From contig DGYW01000005.1 of NCBI GenBank assembly GCA_002396805.1, forward strand, positions 25,716-62,893: a DNA stretch of 37,178 nt. Direction: 5' to 3'. The DNA comes from Firmicutes bacterium UBA4996 (GTDB taxonomy: Bacteria > Bacillota > Limnochordia > Darwinibacteriales > Darwinibacteriaceae). This document shows, piece by piece, positions 9,034-16,464 of this stretch (position 1 is its first letter; each line of letters starts with the position of its first letter). A model generated the notes under the pieces. The model searched no databases, was not told the origin of the DNA, and was given only the letters and a program-made list of their open reading frames with translations. The translations under genes and the position numbers were made by a program.

Positions 9034-9537
9034 CTATACTAAGGGAATATTGGCTACCTTTTCCCAGCCGCGCGACTCCTGGAACTGGAAGACCGTGAGC
9101 GCATTACAGACAAAAGAATACTGGGGTGCAAAGCCCTCTAGTTCTCCCCAATAGCGGTGAAATTTTTGGAGGTTAAGACGAGTTGCCAGGGTGATATGGG
9201 GATGATAAGGTCTCGCTTCGGTAGCAATTCCTCGTGATTCCAAACACTGGATCAGCGTCTTATGTAGATCCAAAAGTTCTGGATTAGAGTCTACTTTGAC
9301 GAAAATAACTCTGGTGCCGAAGGATCCTAAACCTACTCCATTGATGGAAATGGGTACCATTTGCTCGAGAGTTTTTGCCAAGAGCCCAGTGAGAGCTGCT
9401 AGACCAGACGTCCAAGTGAAGGGTGGAATCACGGTGAGGTGGGCAATCGTCTTAGGAGCTCTAAACCGGCGACGCCACTGCTCACATTCGGTTTCGAGGG
9501 TTTCGGGTAAGGAGATCCCTAAAAAGAATTTCGACAC
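9034..9537 (-). CDS. 2H phosphoesterase (LigT / 2'-5' RNA ligase family)
   Basis: A small cytoplasmic protein (167 aa) of the 2H phosphoesterase superfamily, which act on 2',5'- or cyclic phosphodiester bonds in RNA or nucleotides. Both catalytic HxT motifs are visible: HLTVIPPF in the N-terminal half and HPHITLATR in the C-terminal half. Length fits the RNA 2',3'-cyclic phosphodiesterase ThpR/LigT group. The frame opens with GTG at 9546, but that codon lies inside the Shine-Dalgarno GGGAGGTGA; the GTG at 9537 lies 8 nt after GGAGG and is the better start. It is upstream of the flavodiiron gene on the same strand, with no known functional link. Confidence 0.88.
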   Translation of the reverse strand: MSKFFLGISLPETLETECEQWRRRFRAPKTIAHLTVIPPFTWTSGLAALTGLLAKTLEQMVPISINGVGLGSFGTRVIFVKVDSNPELLDLHKTLIQCLESRGIATEARPYHPHITLATRLNLQKFHRYWGELEGFAPQYSFVCNALTVFQFQESRGWEKVANIPLV

Positions 9538-9621
9538 TTGATTCACCTCCCAGCTTTGATCTTCTTTTCAGTATTCTCCTCAACGCTACTTGGAACCTTG
9601 AGCAAAATTTCCGAAAATTTA

Positions 9622-9651
9622 ATGACAGTGGAGGTAAAAGATGTATATAAT
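9622..9651 (+). promoter_or_regulatory. Promoter of the TetR-exporter operon
   Basis: ATGACA (9622-9627) and a perfect TATAAT (9646-9651) are spaced 18 bp. Transcription would begin near 9658, about 40 nt before the TTG start of the TetR gene, and a palindrome lies just downstream. Confidence 0.7.
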
Positions 9652-9666
9652 AGAAATAGAGGTTTT

Positions 9667-9680
9667 CGAACGGTCGTCCG
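9667..9680. promoter_or_regulatory. Putative TetR operator
   Basis: CGAACGGTCGTCCG matches its reverse complement at 10 of 14 positions. It sits immediately downstream of the expected transcription start and 17 nt before the TetR start codon, the usual place for autorepression. The core ACGGTCGT resembles sites of fatty-acid/efflux-type TetR regulators; binding by this protein is inferred. Confidence 0.45.
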
Positions 9681-9697
9681 ATTGAGGAGGTGAAGTC

Positions 9698-10267
9698 TTG
9701 CTGGAACGTGGTCAAGAGGAGAAAATTCTCGATGCGGCATATGCTTGCATTGCGCGAGATGGATACGCCCACACGTCCCTGAGGCACATTGCTCATGAAG
9801 CTGGGGTCGCCGTGAGCCAAATCAGTTATCACTATAAAAATAAGGAAGGCTTATTACTAGCTGTGGTTGAGCGGGCCGCAACTAACTATCACGCCTACAT
9901 GCAAGAGTATCTACATCCCCACATGTCGCCCAGGGAAAAAGGCGAATGCGTTATTGCCCTTTTTCAAGGAGTTTTAGAAGATGATCCAGAGTTGTTCCGG
10001 GTCCTTTACGACTTGGCAGGCCTAGCTTTGTGGTCGGAGCCTTTTCGCCTACAGGTGAGGGAAGTCTTTGCGGGAATTATGGAGCAAATTACTACTGAAG
10101 TGTTTACTGCCGAGTTGTTGGGAGATTTAGGACACCAACATACAGCTGAAACCCTAGCGAGTCTATTCTTTGGTGGTTTGTTTGGTATCGCCCTCCAAGC
10201 GTTATTGGAGCCTGAGAATAAGGCTATTGTAAGCTCCTTGAGTGCACTATCGGTGGTGTTTAAATGA
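9698..10267 (+). CDS. TetR-family transcriptional regulator
   Basis: A 189-residue one-component regulator. The N-terminal TetR DNA-binding domain is clear: EEKILDAAYACIARDGYAHTSLRHIA, then the helix-turn-helix HEAGVAVSQISYHYKNKEGLL, residues about 7-55 overall. The remaining 130 residues are the helical ligand-binding and dimerisation domain. The start is TTG, 7 nt after GGAGG. It heads an operon with the RND exporter (16-nt gap) and the outer-membrane barrel, so it most likely represses them until the exported compound binds. A promoter and palindromic operator lie directly upstream. The ligand is unknown. Confidence 0.92.
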   Translation: MLERGQEEKILDAAYACIARDGYAHTSLRHIAHEAGVAVSQISYHYKNKEGLLLAVVERAATNYHAYMQEYLHPHMSPREKGECVIALFQGVLEDDPELFRVLYDLAGLALWSEPFRLQVREVFAGIMEQITTEVFTAELLGDLGHQHTAETLASLFFGGLFGIALQALLEPENKAIVSSLSALSVVFK

Positions 10268-10283
10268 AAAGAGAGGTGACGCT

Positions 10284-13200
10284 GTGAAACGTTGGATTAA
10301 TACGATTTTAGACCGACCTTGGGTTGTTATTGTTCTTGTACTATTGATTACGGCATTTACTGGTAGTTTTTTGACTCGCTTGGAGTTTGACGCCAGTATA
10401 GAAGCTATGATCCCCATGGATGATCCTGTTTTGGAAGAACAGCGGGCGGTGGCAGAGGACTTTGGTTCTCAAGAGTTGTTTCTCATTGCCATCCAAGGGG
10501 AAAATGTCTTTAGCCCGCAGACTTTGAAAAAAATCGGGGACCTAACAGAACAGTTGGAGGCTGTGCCAGGCATTAGCATGGTCCAAAGTCCCTTGAATGC
10601 TCAAATGGTGGAAAGCAGCTTTTTTGGCATAGAAATCCGGCCCATGACTACTGAAGTTCCCCAGACGTTAGACGAAATTGCTGCTTTTAAAGAAGATATC
10701 CTTAATAGTCCCTATGTGAATCGTTTGATTACTGAAGATGGCGGGGGAGCAGCCCTCTTGGTTGATTTCGCCGACCACAACGGTTCTACTAATCAAGTTA
10801 TTAGTAGAATTCAAGAGATCGTGGACCAATTTCAGGGCCCCGAACAAATCCATATGGTTGGCGACTCCTATGTGCTGCACTATACGGAACTAGCCATGAA
10901 ACAAGATTTACGGAACCTCGTTCCCTTTGTAATTTTAATAATTGCCTTGGTGTTGTATGTAACCTTTAGATCCATGTTGGGTGTGTTTATTCCCTTGGCA
11001 ACTGTAGGTGCCAGCCTGATTTGGACGGTAGGTCTCATGGCCTGGTACGGAATCCCCGTTTCCATAATTTCCATGGTCATGCCGGTGATCTTGGTGACTT
11101 TAGGCATTGCATCTAGCATTCATATCTTGACCAAATATCAAGAAAGCCTAGCCCAAGGTGTAGACAAACGAGATGCTTTAGTGGAGACTTTTGCCACTAT
11201 CACCTCGCCTGTAATGATGGCGGCTCTAACAACGGCAGCTGGTTTTGCTTCCTTAATTACCGCTTTCGTCCATCCCATTCGGGAATTTGGAGTACTGACC
11301 GCCATTGGAGTAATGCTAGCCATGGGCTTGTCTTTGAGCCTAACGCCTGCTCTTTTAATGCTGTTTAAAGAACCGAAACCAAGCAAGTCGAGTGGCGAAA
11401 AACAGGGCTTCTTAACCAAGTTACTTTCCACTCTGACATCTTGGGCCATCGCGTCGCCAAAACAAGTGACCGTGATTGTGCTCTTGGTTACAGTACTATT
11501 GGGTTTCGGTGCAACCTTCTTGACTCTTGAAAGCAATATTGTCAACTACTTCGGCAAGTCTAGCCCCGTTCGCAAGGGAGCTCAGGTCATTGAAGACGTC
11601 TTTGGTGGAAGTATGCAGATCTCTGTGGTAGTGGATACGGGAGAAGAAGATGGAATCAAGGATCCAGCGGTTCTAGCAGACATTGTCGCGATTCAGGATT
11701 ATCTTAATTCGTGGGAAAACATTAATCACGCCACCTCCATCGCGGATGTGATTCGGGAACTGAATCAAGCGCTGTGGGATGGGGATCCGGAGTTTTATGC
11801 CCTGCCTGACACTCGGGAAGGAGTGGCGCAACAGCTCCTCCTCTTTAGTATGCAGGGAGGTGAAGGGCTAGACGCCCTAGTGAGTTATGATTATAGTAGG
11901 GCGTTAGTGACTGCGCAGATGAAGACTCTAGATGCCCAAATGTTGGGTAGTGTCATTGATCAGGTAGATCACTATCTGGAAGAGCAATATGGCTCTAGAC
12001 GAGATTTAGAAGTGAGTCTCATTGGCACTCCCAAGGTGATGCTCCGCCTCATGAACCGTTATGTGCAAACCCAAGTATCTTCTTTGGTTACCTCGAGTAT
12101 TGCCGTGGGTATCATTGTCTCAATTTTAATGAAGTCAGTCGCCCTAGGTCTCCTAAGTCTAGTGCCCCTTTTATTGACTGTCTTAATCAACTTTGGAACC
12201 ATGGGCTATCTCGGTATGCCTTTAGATGCAGTGACTAGTATTATTGCCAGCCTCGCTATTGGAATTGGTGTGGATTATGCCATTCATTACATTAGTAGAT
12301 ATCGCTTCGAACTGGCCCAAGGTCATAACCAAGTTACAGCACTGCAAAACACCGGTGTTTCCGCTGGAAGGGGAATTTTCTTTAACGCCTTTGCCCTAAT
12401 CATCGGGTTCTTAGTATTGGTCTTCTCACATTTTCGAGCCATTGCGGTCTTTGGTTTCTTGATTTCTGTCACCATGGTTGTCAGTTCTTTAGCAGCCTTG
12501 TTGGTGATTCCGTTGTTGTTACAGTACTTCGCAAACAGAAAAATAGGAAGGGGTAGCAAGATGAAAAAGGCTTTGTCGTTGTTCGTCACCATACTAGTGA
12601 TTACTAGCCTAGGGGTGGTCTTTGCTCAAGATCTAACGGGTCAGCAAATTCTCGACGATCTTGGTTTCAGTAATGTCTTGAGTAGTTCGGGTACTGCTGA
12701 GTTAAACCTGATTACGGAAAATGCTAAGGGTGCCCAAAGAAGGTCTTCTCTCAGGGTATTTCGAAAAAGTGAGGGTGATCTAGAAAAGCAGTTTCTCGAG
12801 TATCTAGCCCCAGCTGATGTACGGGGGACCAAATTTTTATCCATTAACGAAAAGGGCCAAGAAGACCAGATGTGGCTCTACATGCCTGCTTTAGGTAGAG
12901 AAAGACGCATTGCAGCCCATATGACAGGCGACTCTTTTATGGGTACTGATTTCACCTATGATGAGATTGGGGGCAATATTGCCTATGAAGATCAGTATGT
13001 GGCTCAGCGTTTGGCAGATGAAACGGAACAGGGAGTAAGCTGTTATGTTTTAGACCTTACTGCCGCTGATGATTCAGTACTTTATGAGCGAGTAAAGATG
13101 TGGGTTTGGCAGGAGCAAATGGTTCCGGTGAAGGTGGAGTTTTACCAACCGGCCACTAGCCTCAAGAAGACCTTAATTCTCAGCGATTATCGGCAAGTTG

Positions 13201-13334
13201 AAGGAGAGTTCATTCCCCACAATGTGGTCATGGCCGATAATCTGAAGGGGACCAAGACCATTTTGGAAATTGTGGAACTAAGTGAAGCGGATGTGGATGA
13301 TGAAGTCTTTACTGTGCGTAATTTACGCCGCTAA
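10284..13334 (+). CDS. MMPL/RND-family exporter fused in frame to a LolA-like lipoprotein-sorting domain
   Basis: A 1016-residue reading frame. Residues 1 to about 755 form an RND transporter of the MMPL type: an N-terminal membrane span (WVVIVLVLLITAF), an extracytoplasmic loop, a five-helix bundle (from LVPFVILIIALVLYV), then the same layout again, with a span at VTVIVLLVTVLLGF and a last bundle containing ASLAIGIGVDYAIHY. After a short linker at residue 760 comes MKKALSLFVTILVITSLG, a complete signal peptide, and an outer membrane lipoprotein-sorting-protein-like domain to residue 1016. The GTG start lies 7 nt after GAGAGG; an earlier in-frame ATG at 10242 overlaps the TetR gene and lacks a ribosome binding site. 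Such proteins export lipids or hydrophobic compounds. The junction is suspicious (see findings): it may be two genes. Confidence 0.8.
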   Translation: MKRWINTILDRPWVVIVLVLLITAFTGSFLTRLEFDASIEAMIPMDDPVLEEQRAVAEDFGSQELFLIAIQGENVFSPQTLKKIGDLTEQLEAVPGISMVQSPLNAQMVESSFFGIEIRPMTTEVPQTLDEIAAFKEDILNSPYVNRLITEDGGGAALLVDFADHNGSTNQVISRIQEIVDQFQGPEQIHMVGDSYVLHYTELAMKQDLRNLVPFVILIIALVLYVTFRSMLGVFIPLATVGASLIWTVGLMAWYGIPVSIISMVMPVILVTLGIASSIHILTKYQESLAQGVDKRDALVETFATITSPVMMAALTTAAGFASLITAFVHPIREFGVLTAIGVMLAMGLSLSLTPALLMLFKEPKPSKSSGEKQGFLTKLLSTLTSWAIASPKQVTVIVLLVTVLLGFGATFLTLESNIVNYFGKSSPVRKGAQVIEDVFGGSMQISVVVDTGEEDGIKDPAVLADIVAIQDYLNSWENINHATSIADVIRELNQALWDGDPEFYALPDTREGVAQQLLLFSMQGGEGLDALVSYDYSRALVTAQMKTLDAQMLGSVIDQVDHYLEEQYGSRRDLEVSLIGTPKVMLRLMNRYVQTQVSSLVTSSIAVGIIVSILMKSVALGLLSLVPLLLTVLINFGTMGYLGMPLDAVTSIIASLAIGIGVDYAIHYISRYRFELAQGHNQVTALQNTGVSAGRGIFFNAFALIIGFLVLVFSHFRAIAVFGFLISVTMVVSSLAALLVIPLLLQYFANRKIGRGSKMKKALSLFVTILVITSLGVVFAQDLTGQQILDDLGFSNVLSSSGTAELNLITENAKGAQRRSSLRVFRKSEGDLEKQFLEYLAPADVRGTKFLSINEKGQEDQMWLYMPALGRERRIAAHMTGDSFMGTDFTYDEIGGNIAYEDQYVAQRLADETEQGVSCYVLDLTAADDSVLYERVKMWVWQEQMVPVKVEFYQPATSLKKTLILSDYRQVEGEFIPHNVVMADNLKGTKTILEIVELSEADVDDEVFTVRNLRR
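12561..13334 (+). CDS. LolA-like outer membrane lipoprotein-sorting protein (probable separate product of the fused frame)
   Basis: Within the fused frame, ATG 12561 is preceded by AGGAAGGGG with a 7-nt spacer, an excellent initiation site, and opens with MKKALSLFVTILVITSLGVV then FAQ, a typical cleavable signal peptide. The 257-residue product would be a periplasmic LolA/PF17131-like protein with the motifs LRVFRKSEGD, KQFLEYLAPADVRGTKFL, DQMWLYMPALGRERRI and SFMGTDFTYDEI, which form the half-barrel that carries lipid acyl chains. In many diderm genomes this protein is a separate gene directly after an MMPL transporter and near DUF1302 barrels. So it is likely also, or only, made as its own protein. 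A shuttle between transporter and outer membrane is the inferred role. Confidence 0.6.
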   Translation: MKKALSLFVTILVITSLGVVFAQDLTGQQILDDLGFSNVLSSSGTAELNLITENAKGAQRRSSLRVFRKSEGDLEKQFLEYLAPADVRGTKFLSINEKGQEDQMWLYMPALGRERRIAAHMTGDSFMGTDFTYDEIGGNIAYEDQYVAQRLADETEQGVSCYVLDLTAADDSVLYERVKMWVWQEQMVPVKVEFYQPATSLKKTLILSDYRQVEGEFIPHNVVMADNLKGTKTILEIVELSEADVDDEVFTVRNLRR

Positions 13335-13360
13335 AAGAAAAAACGGAAAGGGGTCCAATC

Positions 13361-14656
13361 ATGACTAAGAACATGCAAAAGATCAGTATTGTACTTTTGG
13401 TATTGCTTGTCTCTGTAGGTACCAGTTTTGCCTCCACGCTCCATGGTGAACTCAATGGTGGGTTAACCTATGAATGGGATGCTGAGGAAAAAAGCCTAGA
13501 GCACACTACCACAGTCACTGGGTTTCGCTTTGCTCTGGAAGATCAGGTGGAGCCTGTCGGTAATGTGCATTTTTCTACTAAGGGTTGGTGGGATTGGAAA
13601 CAAAAAGAGGGGAACATCTCTGTTGATCAACTCTGGTACAGCGGGTATAGTGGAGATGTTGATTTTAAGGTCGGTCGTCAAGTGATTAATTGGGGTACAG
13701 CCGATGGATTTAACCCCACCAATTATTTCGCTCGCCTTGGCACCGATGCCTTAATGAGTGGTGATCTCGGTGGAGAGCCAATTTGGGCTGGTCAAGCCAC
13801 CTATTATGGACCGAGTTGGTCTGTAACCGGAGTAGTTGTGCCTTTCTTTGCGCCCCAAACGGTTGATGGGCAGATGCGGGAGATTATGCAGGAAGGAAAT
13901 CCTTTGGCCACGCTAGTTCTAGATGCCATCGATAAGACAAAAAAGCCTCGAGGCTTCGGGAAAAATACTGAATGGGCCGTCCGAGCCGAAACCCAATTTG
14001 AGGGCTTTGATATACAAGCTAGTGTCTTTTCGGGTTTTGAACCTCTGCCAGGTCTAGAGGTAGTAACCCACCTTAATCCAGCCTTCGACCCTACAAATCC
14101 TGATCCTAATGTTCCACCAATTCTAGGAATGGAGATTGAAGGTGCTTACCGAAGGCAGTATTTTGCGGGTCTCGCAGCTGCTGGTACCGTAGGTCCCATG
14201 GGTCTATGGGGTGAGGTGGCTTATGGTGGACCTAATCCTTTTGAAAAGTCCACTAATCCTCTAGAACAGAGAATGTCCCTCTCTGTGAATAAAAAATACT
14301 TACAAGCGGTGGTTGGGGCAGATTATACCTTTCCAATTGGCAATGGCCTATTAGGACAAGGGCAGTACATTTACCGCGGTCAAGGTGGTTTGTTTGCCCC
14401 GTATGCCCCTGAAGAGGAACAGAAGGCTGCCCATTATCTCTACGGGCGCTTCGGTTATGATTTGAGTGTGGATAGTACTGTGGATGTGATTATCTTGCAT
14501 GGATTCACAGAAAAGGGTGGGATTATCAGACCCGCCTACACCCACCGTTTTCCTAACTCTATTCAGTTAGAGTTGAGCATCCTAGGTGCTTATGGTGAGG
14601 GTGAGTTCAAGCACCTTCCTTCCCAGGCAAGGGTAGCTGTAACCTACAAATTCTAG
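13361..14656 (+). CDS. DUF1302-like outer-membrane beta-barrel protein
   Basis: A 431-residue secreted protein with signal peptide (about 1-25, ending SFAS) followed by alternating beta-strand sequence to the C-terminal phenylalanine of VAVTYKF, the usual end of an outer-membrane barrel. The stretch VDFKVGRQVINWGTADGFNP is characteristic of DUF1302-type proteins. It is 26 nt downstream of the exporter/LolA frame with GGAAAGGGG before the ATG, and an excellent terminator follows. It is therefore the last gene of the TetR operon and probably the outer-membrane partner of the MMPL and LolA-like proteins for moving a lipid or hydrophobic compound. This supports an outer membrane in the host. Confidence 0.8.
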   Translation: MTKNMQKISIVLLVLLVSVGTSFASTLHGELNGGLTYEWDAEEKSLEHTTTVTGFRFALEDQVEPVGNVHFSTKGWWDWKQKEGNISVDQLWYSGYSGDVDFKVGRQVINWGTADGFNPTNYFARLGTDALMSGDLGGEPIWAGQATYYGPSWSVTGVVVPFFAPQTVDGQMREIMQEGNPLATLVLDAIDKTKKPRGFGKNTEWAVRAETQFEGFDIQASVFSGFEPLPGLEVVTHLNPAFDPTNPDPNVPPILGMEIEGAYRRQYFAGLAAAGTVGPMGLWGEVAYGGPNPFEKSTNPLEQRMSLSVNKKYLQAVVGADYTFPIGNGLLGQGQYIYRGQGGLFAPYAPEEEQKAAHYLYGRFGYDLSVDSTVDVIILHGFTEKGGIIRPAYTHRFPNSIQLELSILGAYGEGEFKHLPSQARVAVTYKF

Positions 14657-14667
14657 ATTTAGATCTT

Positions 14668-14703
14668 AAAACAGCCCTATTCCTTCGGGATTAGGGCTGT
14701 TTT
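14668..14703. terminator. Bidirectional intrinsic terminator with UUCG loop
   Basis: A 16-bp stem with one mismatch (AAAACAGCCCTATTCC / GGATTAGGGCTGTTTT) closed by a C(TTCG)G tetraloop. A- and T-runs flank it on both sides between the convergent barrel and patatin genes. Confidence 0.95.
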
Positions 14704-14706
14704 ACA

Positions 14707-16374
14707 CTAAAACTTGATACTTTTGAGTCCGAATTTCCAGGTGGACTTACCTGTGCTCTGCACCTCCACTCCCAGCGAAACATCCCCTGGATATAGGCCG
14801 AAGAACTGCAGTTCACTTCCTATTCCCACTCTAAAGGTGGGGCGTAGCTCGAGTTCTGTGACAGGTGTCTCCACAGTAACTCCCGTTAGCAAATATGGGC
14901 GGGAGAGAACCATACCAACGGGAAAGTATTCTTCACCCCACGGAAACACTTGTACCTGGGGAGCAACTGCCATGAGCAGGTGATCTTGAATGTTTGTTTC
15001 TTCATCCATCTCTTCAGGGCGTAGCCCAGTAACCCTTAAGGCTAAACCCGCCACGGCCCTTGGATAGTTCAACAGAGCAGTATTGCTAGCCGAAACCTGC
15101 CAAGCTTTAGGTCCCTGTGAGACATAAGTCCCCTCTAACATGAGTTGTTCGATTTTGGGTCCTCCTACATAAAGGCCAAAGGTTGGATCTTCCCGTTCTG
15201 GGCTTTGCCTAACATACAGATCAACACTACCCCAATTATCTCTACCCCAGTCAATGAAGACCTCATGTCCCCCTTCTTGAGGATGGAATCCGTAGCGATA
15301 ACCCATACCAAACCAGTTTAAGGGTCCGTGGGTGAATTTTAGTCCCAGTTTAGGAAAACTGTAATCGCTATCAAACTTAAGTTCAGGTTTGAGAGTAAAG
15401 CGTCTTGGCAGGTTTGCCACTTCTCTGTTCGCTGTACGGAGAATTTGTTTCAGTTCCTGACTAGTATAACCAGGTTGGTGATATGGAGTGAATTCAAAGT
15501 CTGGATACTTGGCCAAAATGGCTGTCTTAATTTCGTCCATGTAAGTTAGGCCCGCTTTATAACCTTGTTGGATAAAATAGTCCGCTCGTTGATAATCCAT
15601 GGATGAATCAAAGGCTACCTCAGGAACAATCAGAACATCAGCCATGGCCGTATTAATTTCGGTATAACCTTCCATCATGGCAGTGAGTGACATTTGAATA
15701 TTGGTCATGATGCGTCGGTGATTAGGATCTTGGAAATCCTTTTCTAAAGAGACCGCAAGAATTATATCTGCCCCTAAATCGGCCGCCACATTTGCGGGCA
15801 CTTGGTTTTTCAACCCACCATCAACATAATATTGATCCCCAATTTGCACTGGAGGAAAGATTCCCGGAATAGACATACTGGCTTGGATTCCCTTGCTCAC
15901 TTTACCATCGTGGAGGGCCAATTCACGACCTGTGCGCAGATTTACGATGATGGAGTAATAAGGAATCGGAAGTTGATTGTAGGTCCGTCCTTCGAACAAG
16001 ACATCGAGAAAATGTTGGATTCCAGTGGTATCAACTACACCGCCACCTAGGGGCATAGGAATGTCTAGGAGAGTGGACATATCAAGGGCGGTGACAATTT
16101 CTGTCATGTTTTCTACCGAATAACCGGCAGCATATAATCCCGCAACTATACTACCCATACTGGTACCTACTAAAAGGTCAACAGGTATTCCATTTTCTTC
16201 TAGAGCCCGAATTAAACCAACGTGACTGAAACCTCGAGCTGACCCGCCACCTAGGACCAAGGCAATAGTGGGATCAAATCTTGCCACTTCAATGGCGCTC
16301 ACTTTTGCGGGGGTCACTAGCCCGCACAGCATGATAAATACTATAGTTAGACTCCACAACTTTTGTCGATTCAC
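14707..16374 (-). CDS. Secreted patatin-like phospholipase with C-terminal beta-rich (barrel-like) domain
   Basis: An exported protein of about 555-558 residues. A signal peptide (about 10-30) precedes a patatin domain (38 to about 300) with the oxyanion loop GGGSARG (45-51), nucleophile Ser75 in GTSMG and catalytic Asp188 in DGG (numbering from GTG 16383), so it should hydrolyse acyl esters of phospholipids. From about residue 330 the sequence alternates like beta-strands and ends in a terminal phenylalanine (FGLKSIKF), as in outer-membrane barrels; no clear POTRA domain is visible. GTG 16374 lies 10 nt after AGGA, while GTG 16383 is too close to it, so I prefer 16374. It converges on the exporter operon with a shared terminator. 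It resembles a shortened RssA/PlpD-type protein. Confidence 0.85.
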   Translation of the reverse strand: MNRQKLWSLTIVFIMLCGLVTPAKVSAIEVARFDPTIALVLGGGSARGFSHVGLIRALEENGIPVDLLVGTSMGSIVAGLYAAGYSVENMTEIVTALDMSTLLDIPMPLGGGVVDTTGIQHFLDVLFEGRTYNQLPIPYYSIIVNLRTGRELALHDGKVSKGIQASMSIPGIFPPVQIGDQYYVDGGLKNQVPANVAADLGADIILAVSLEKDFQDPNHRRIMTNIQMSLTAMMEGYTEINTAMADVLIVPEVAFDSSMDYQRADYFIQQGYKAGLTYMDEIKTAILAKYPDFEFTPYHQPGYTSQELKQILRTANREVANLPRRFTLKPELKFDSDYSFPKLGLKFTHGPLNWFGMGYRYGFHPQEGGHEVFIDWGRDNWGSVDLYVRQSPEREDPTFGLYVGGPKIEQLMLEGTYVSQGPKAWQVSASNTALLNYPRAVAGLALRVTGLRPEEMDEETNIQDHLLMAVAPQVQVFPWGEEYFPVGMVLSRPYLLTGVTVETPVTELELRPTFRVGIGSELQFFGLYPGDVSLGVEVQSTGKSTWKFGLKSIKF

Positions 16375-16411
16375 GACTATCACATCCTAATTTATGTTTC
16401 ATCCCCGTAAC

Positions 16412-16441
16412 TTGACTTTGGTAGACCATCTCCTTTAGAAT
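16412..16441 (+). promoter_or_regulatory. Promoter of the MATE gene
   Basis: TTGACT (16412-16417) and TAGAAT (16436-16441) spaced 18 bp. The start site would be near 16448, leaving a very short leader with the AAGGAGGT ribosome binding site before ATG 16465. Confidence 0.6.
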
Positions 16442-16463
16442 AATCGGGGTAAGGAGGTGGTCT
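16423..16463. repeat. Inverted repeat enclosing the -10 box and covering the ribosome binding site
   Basis: AGACCATCTCCTT (16423-16435) pairs with AAGGAGGTGGTCT (16451-16463): 12 of 13 pairs are Watson-Crick and the other would be G-U in RNA. The 15-nt loop holds the -10 box TAGAAT and the right arm contains the Shine-Dalgarno sequence, ending 1 nt before the start codon. Confidence 0.6.
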
Positions 16464-16464
16464 C

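Noticed and set aside
10242..10283. Start of the MMPL exporter at ATG 10242
   Set aside because: It overlaps the TetR gene end, has no ribosome binding site and adds a non-family sequence; GTG 10284 has GAGAGG at 7 nt.
11138..11545. Antisense open frame of 135 codons inside the exporter gene
   Set aside because: Lies wholly opposite a well-supported coding sequence, its product has no recognisable features, and similar antisense frames occur under several genes here.
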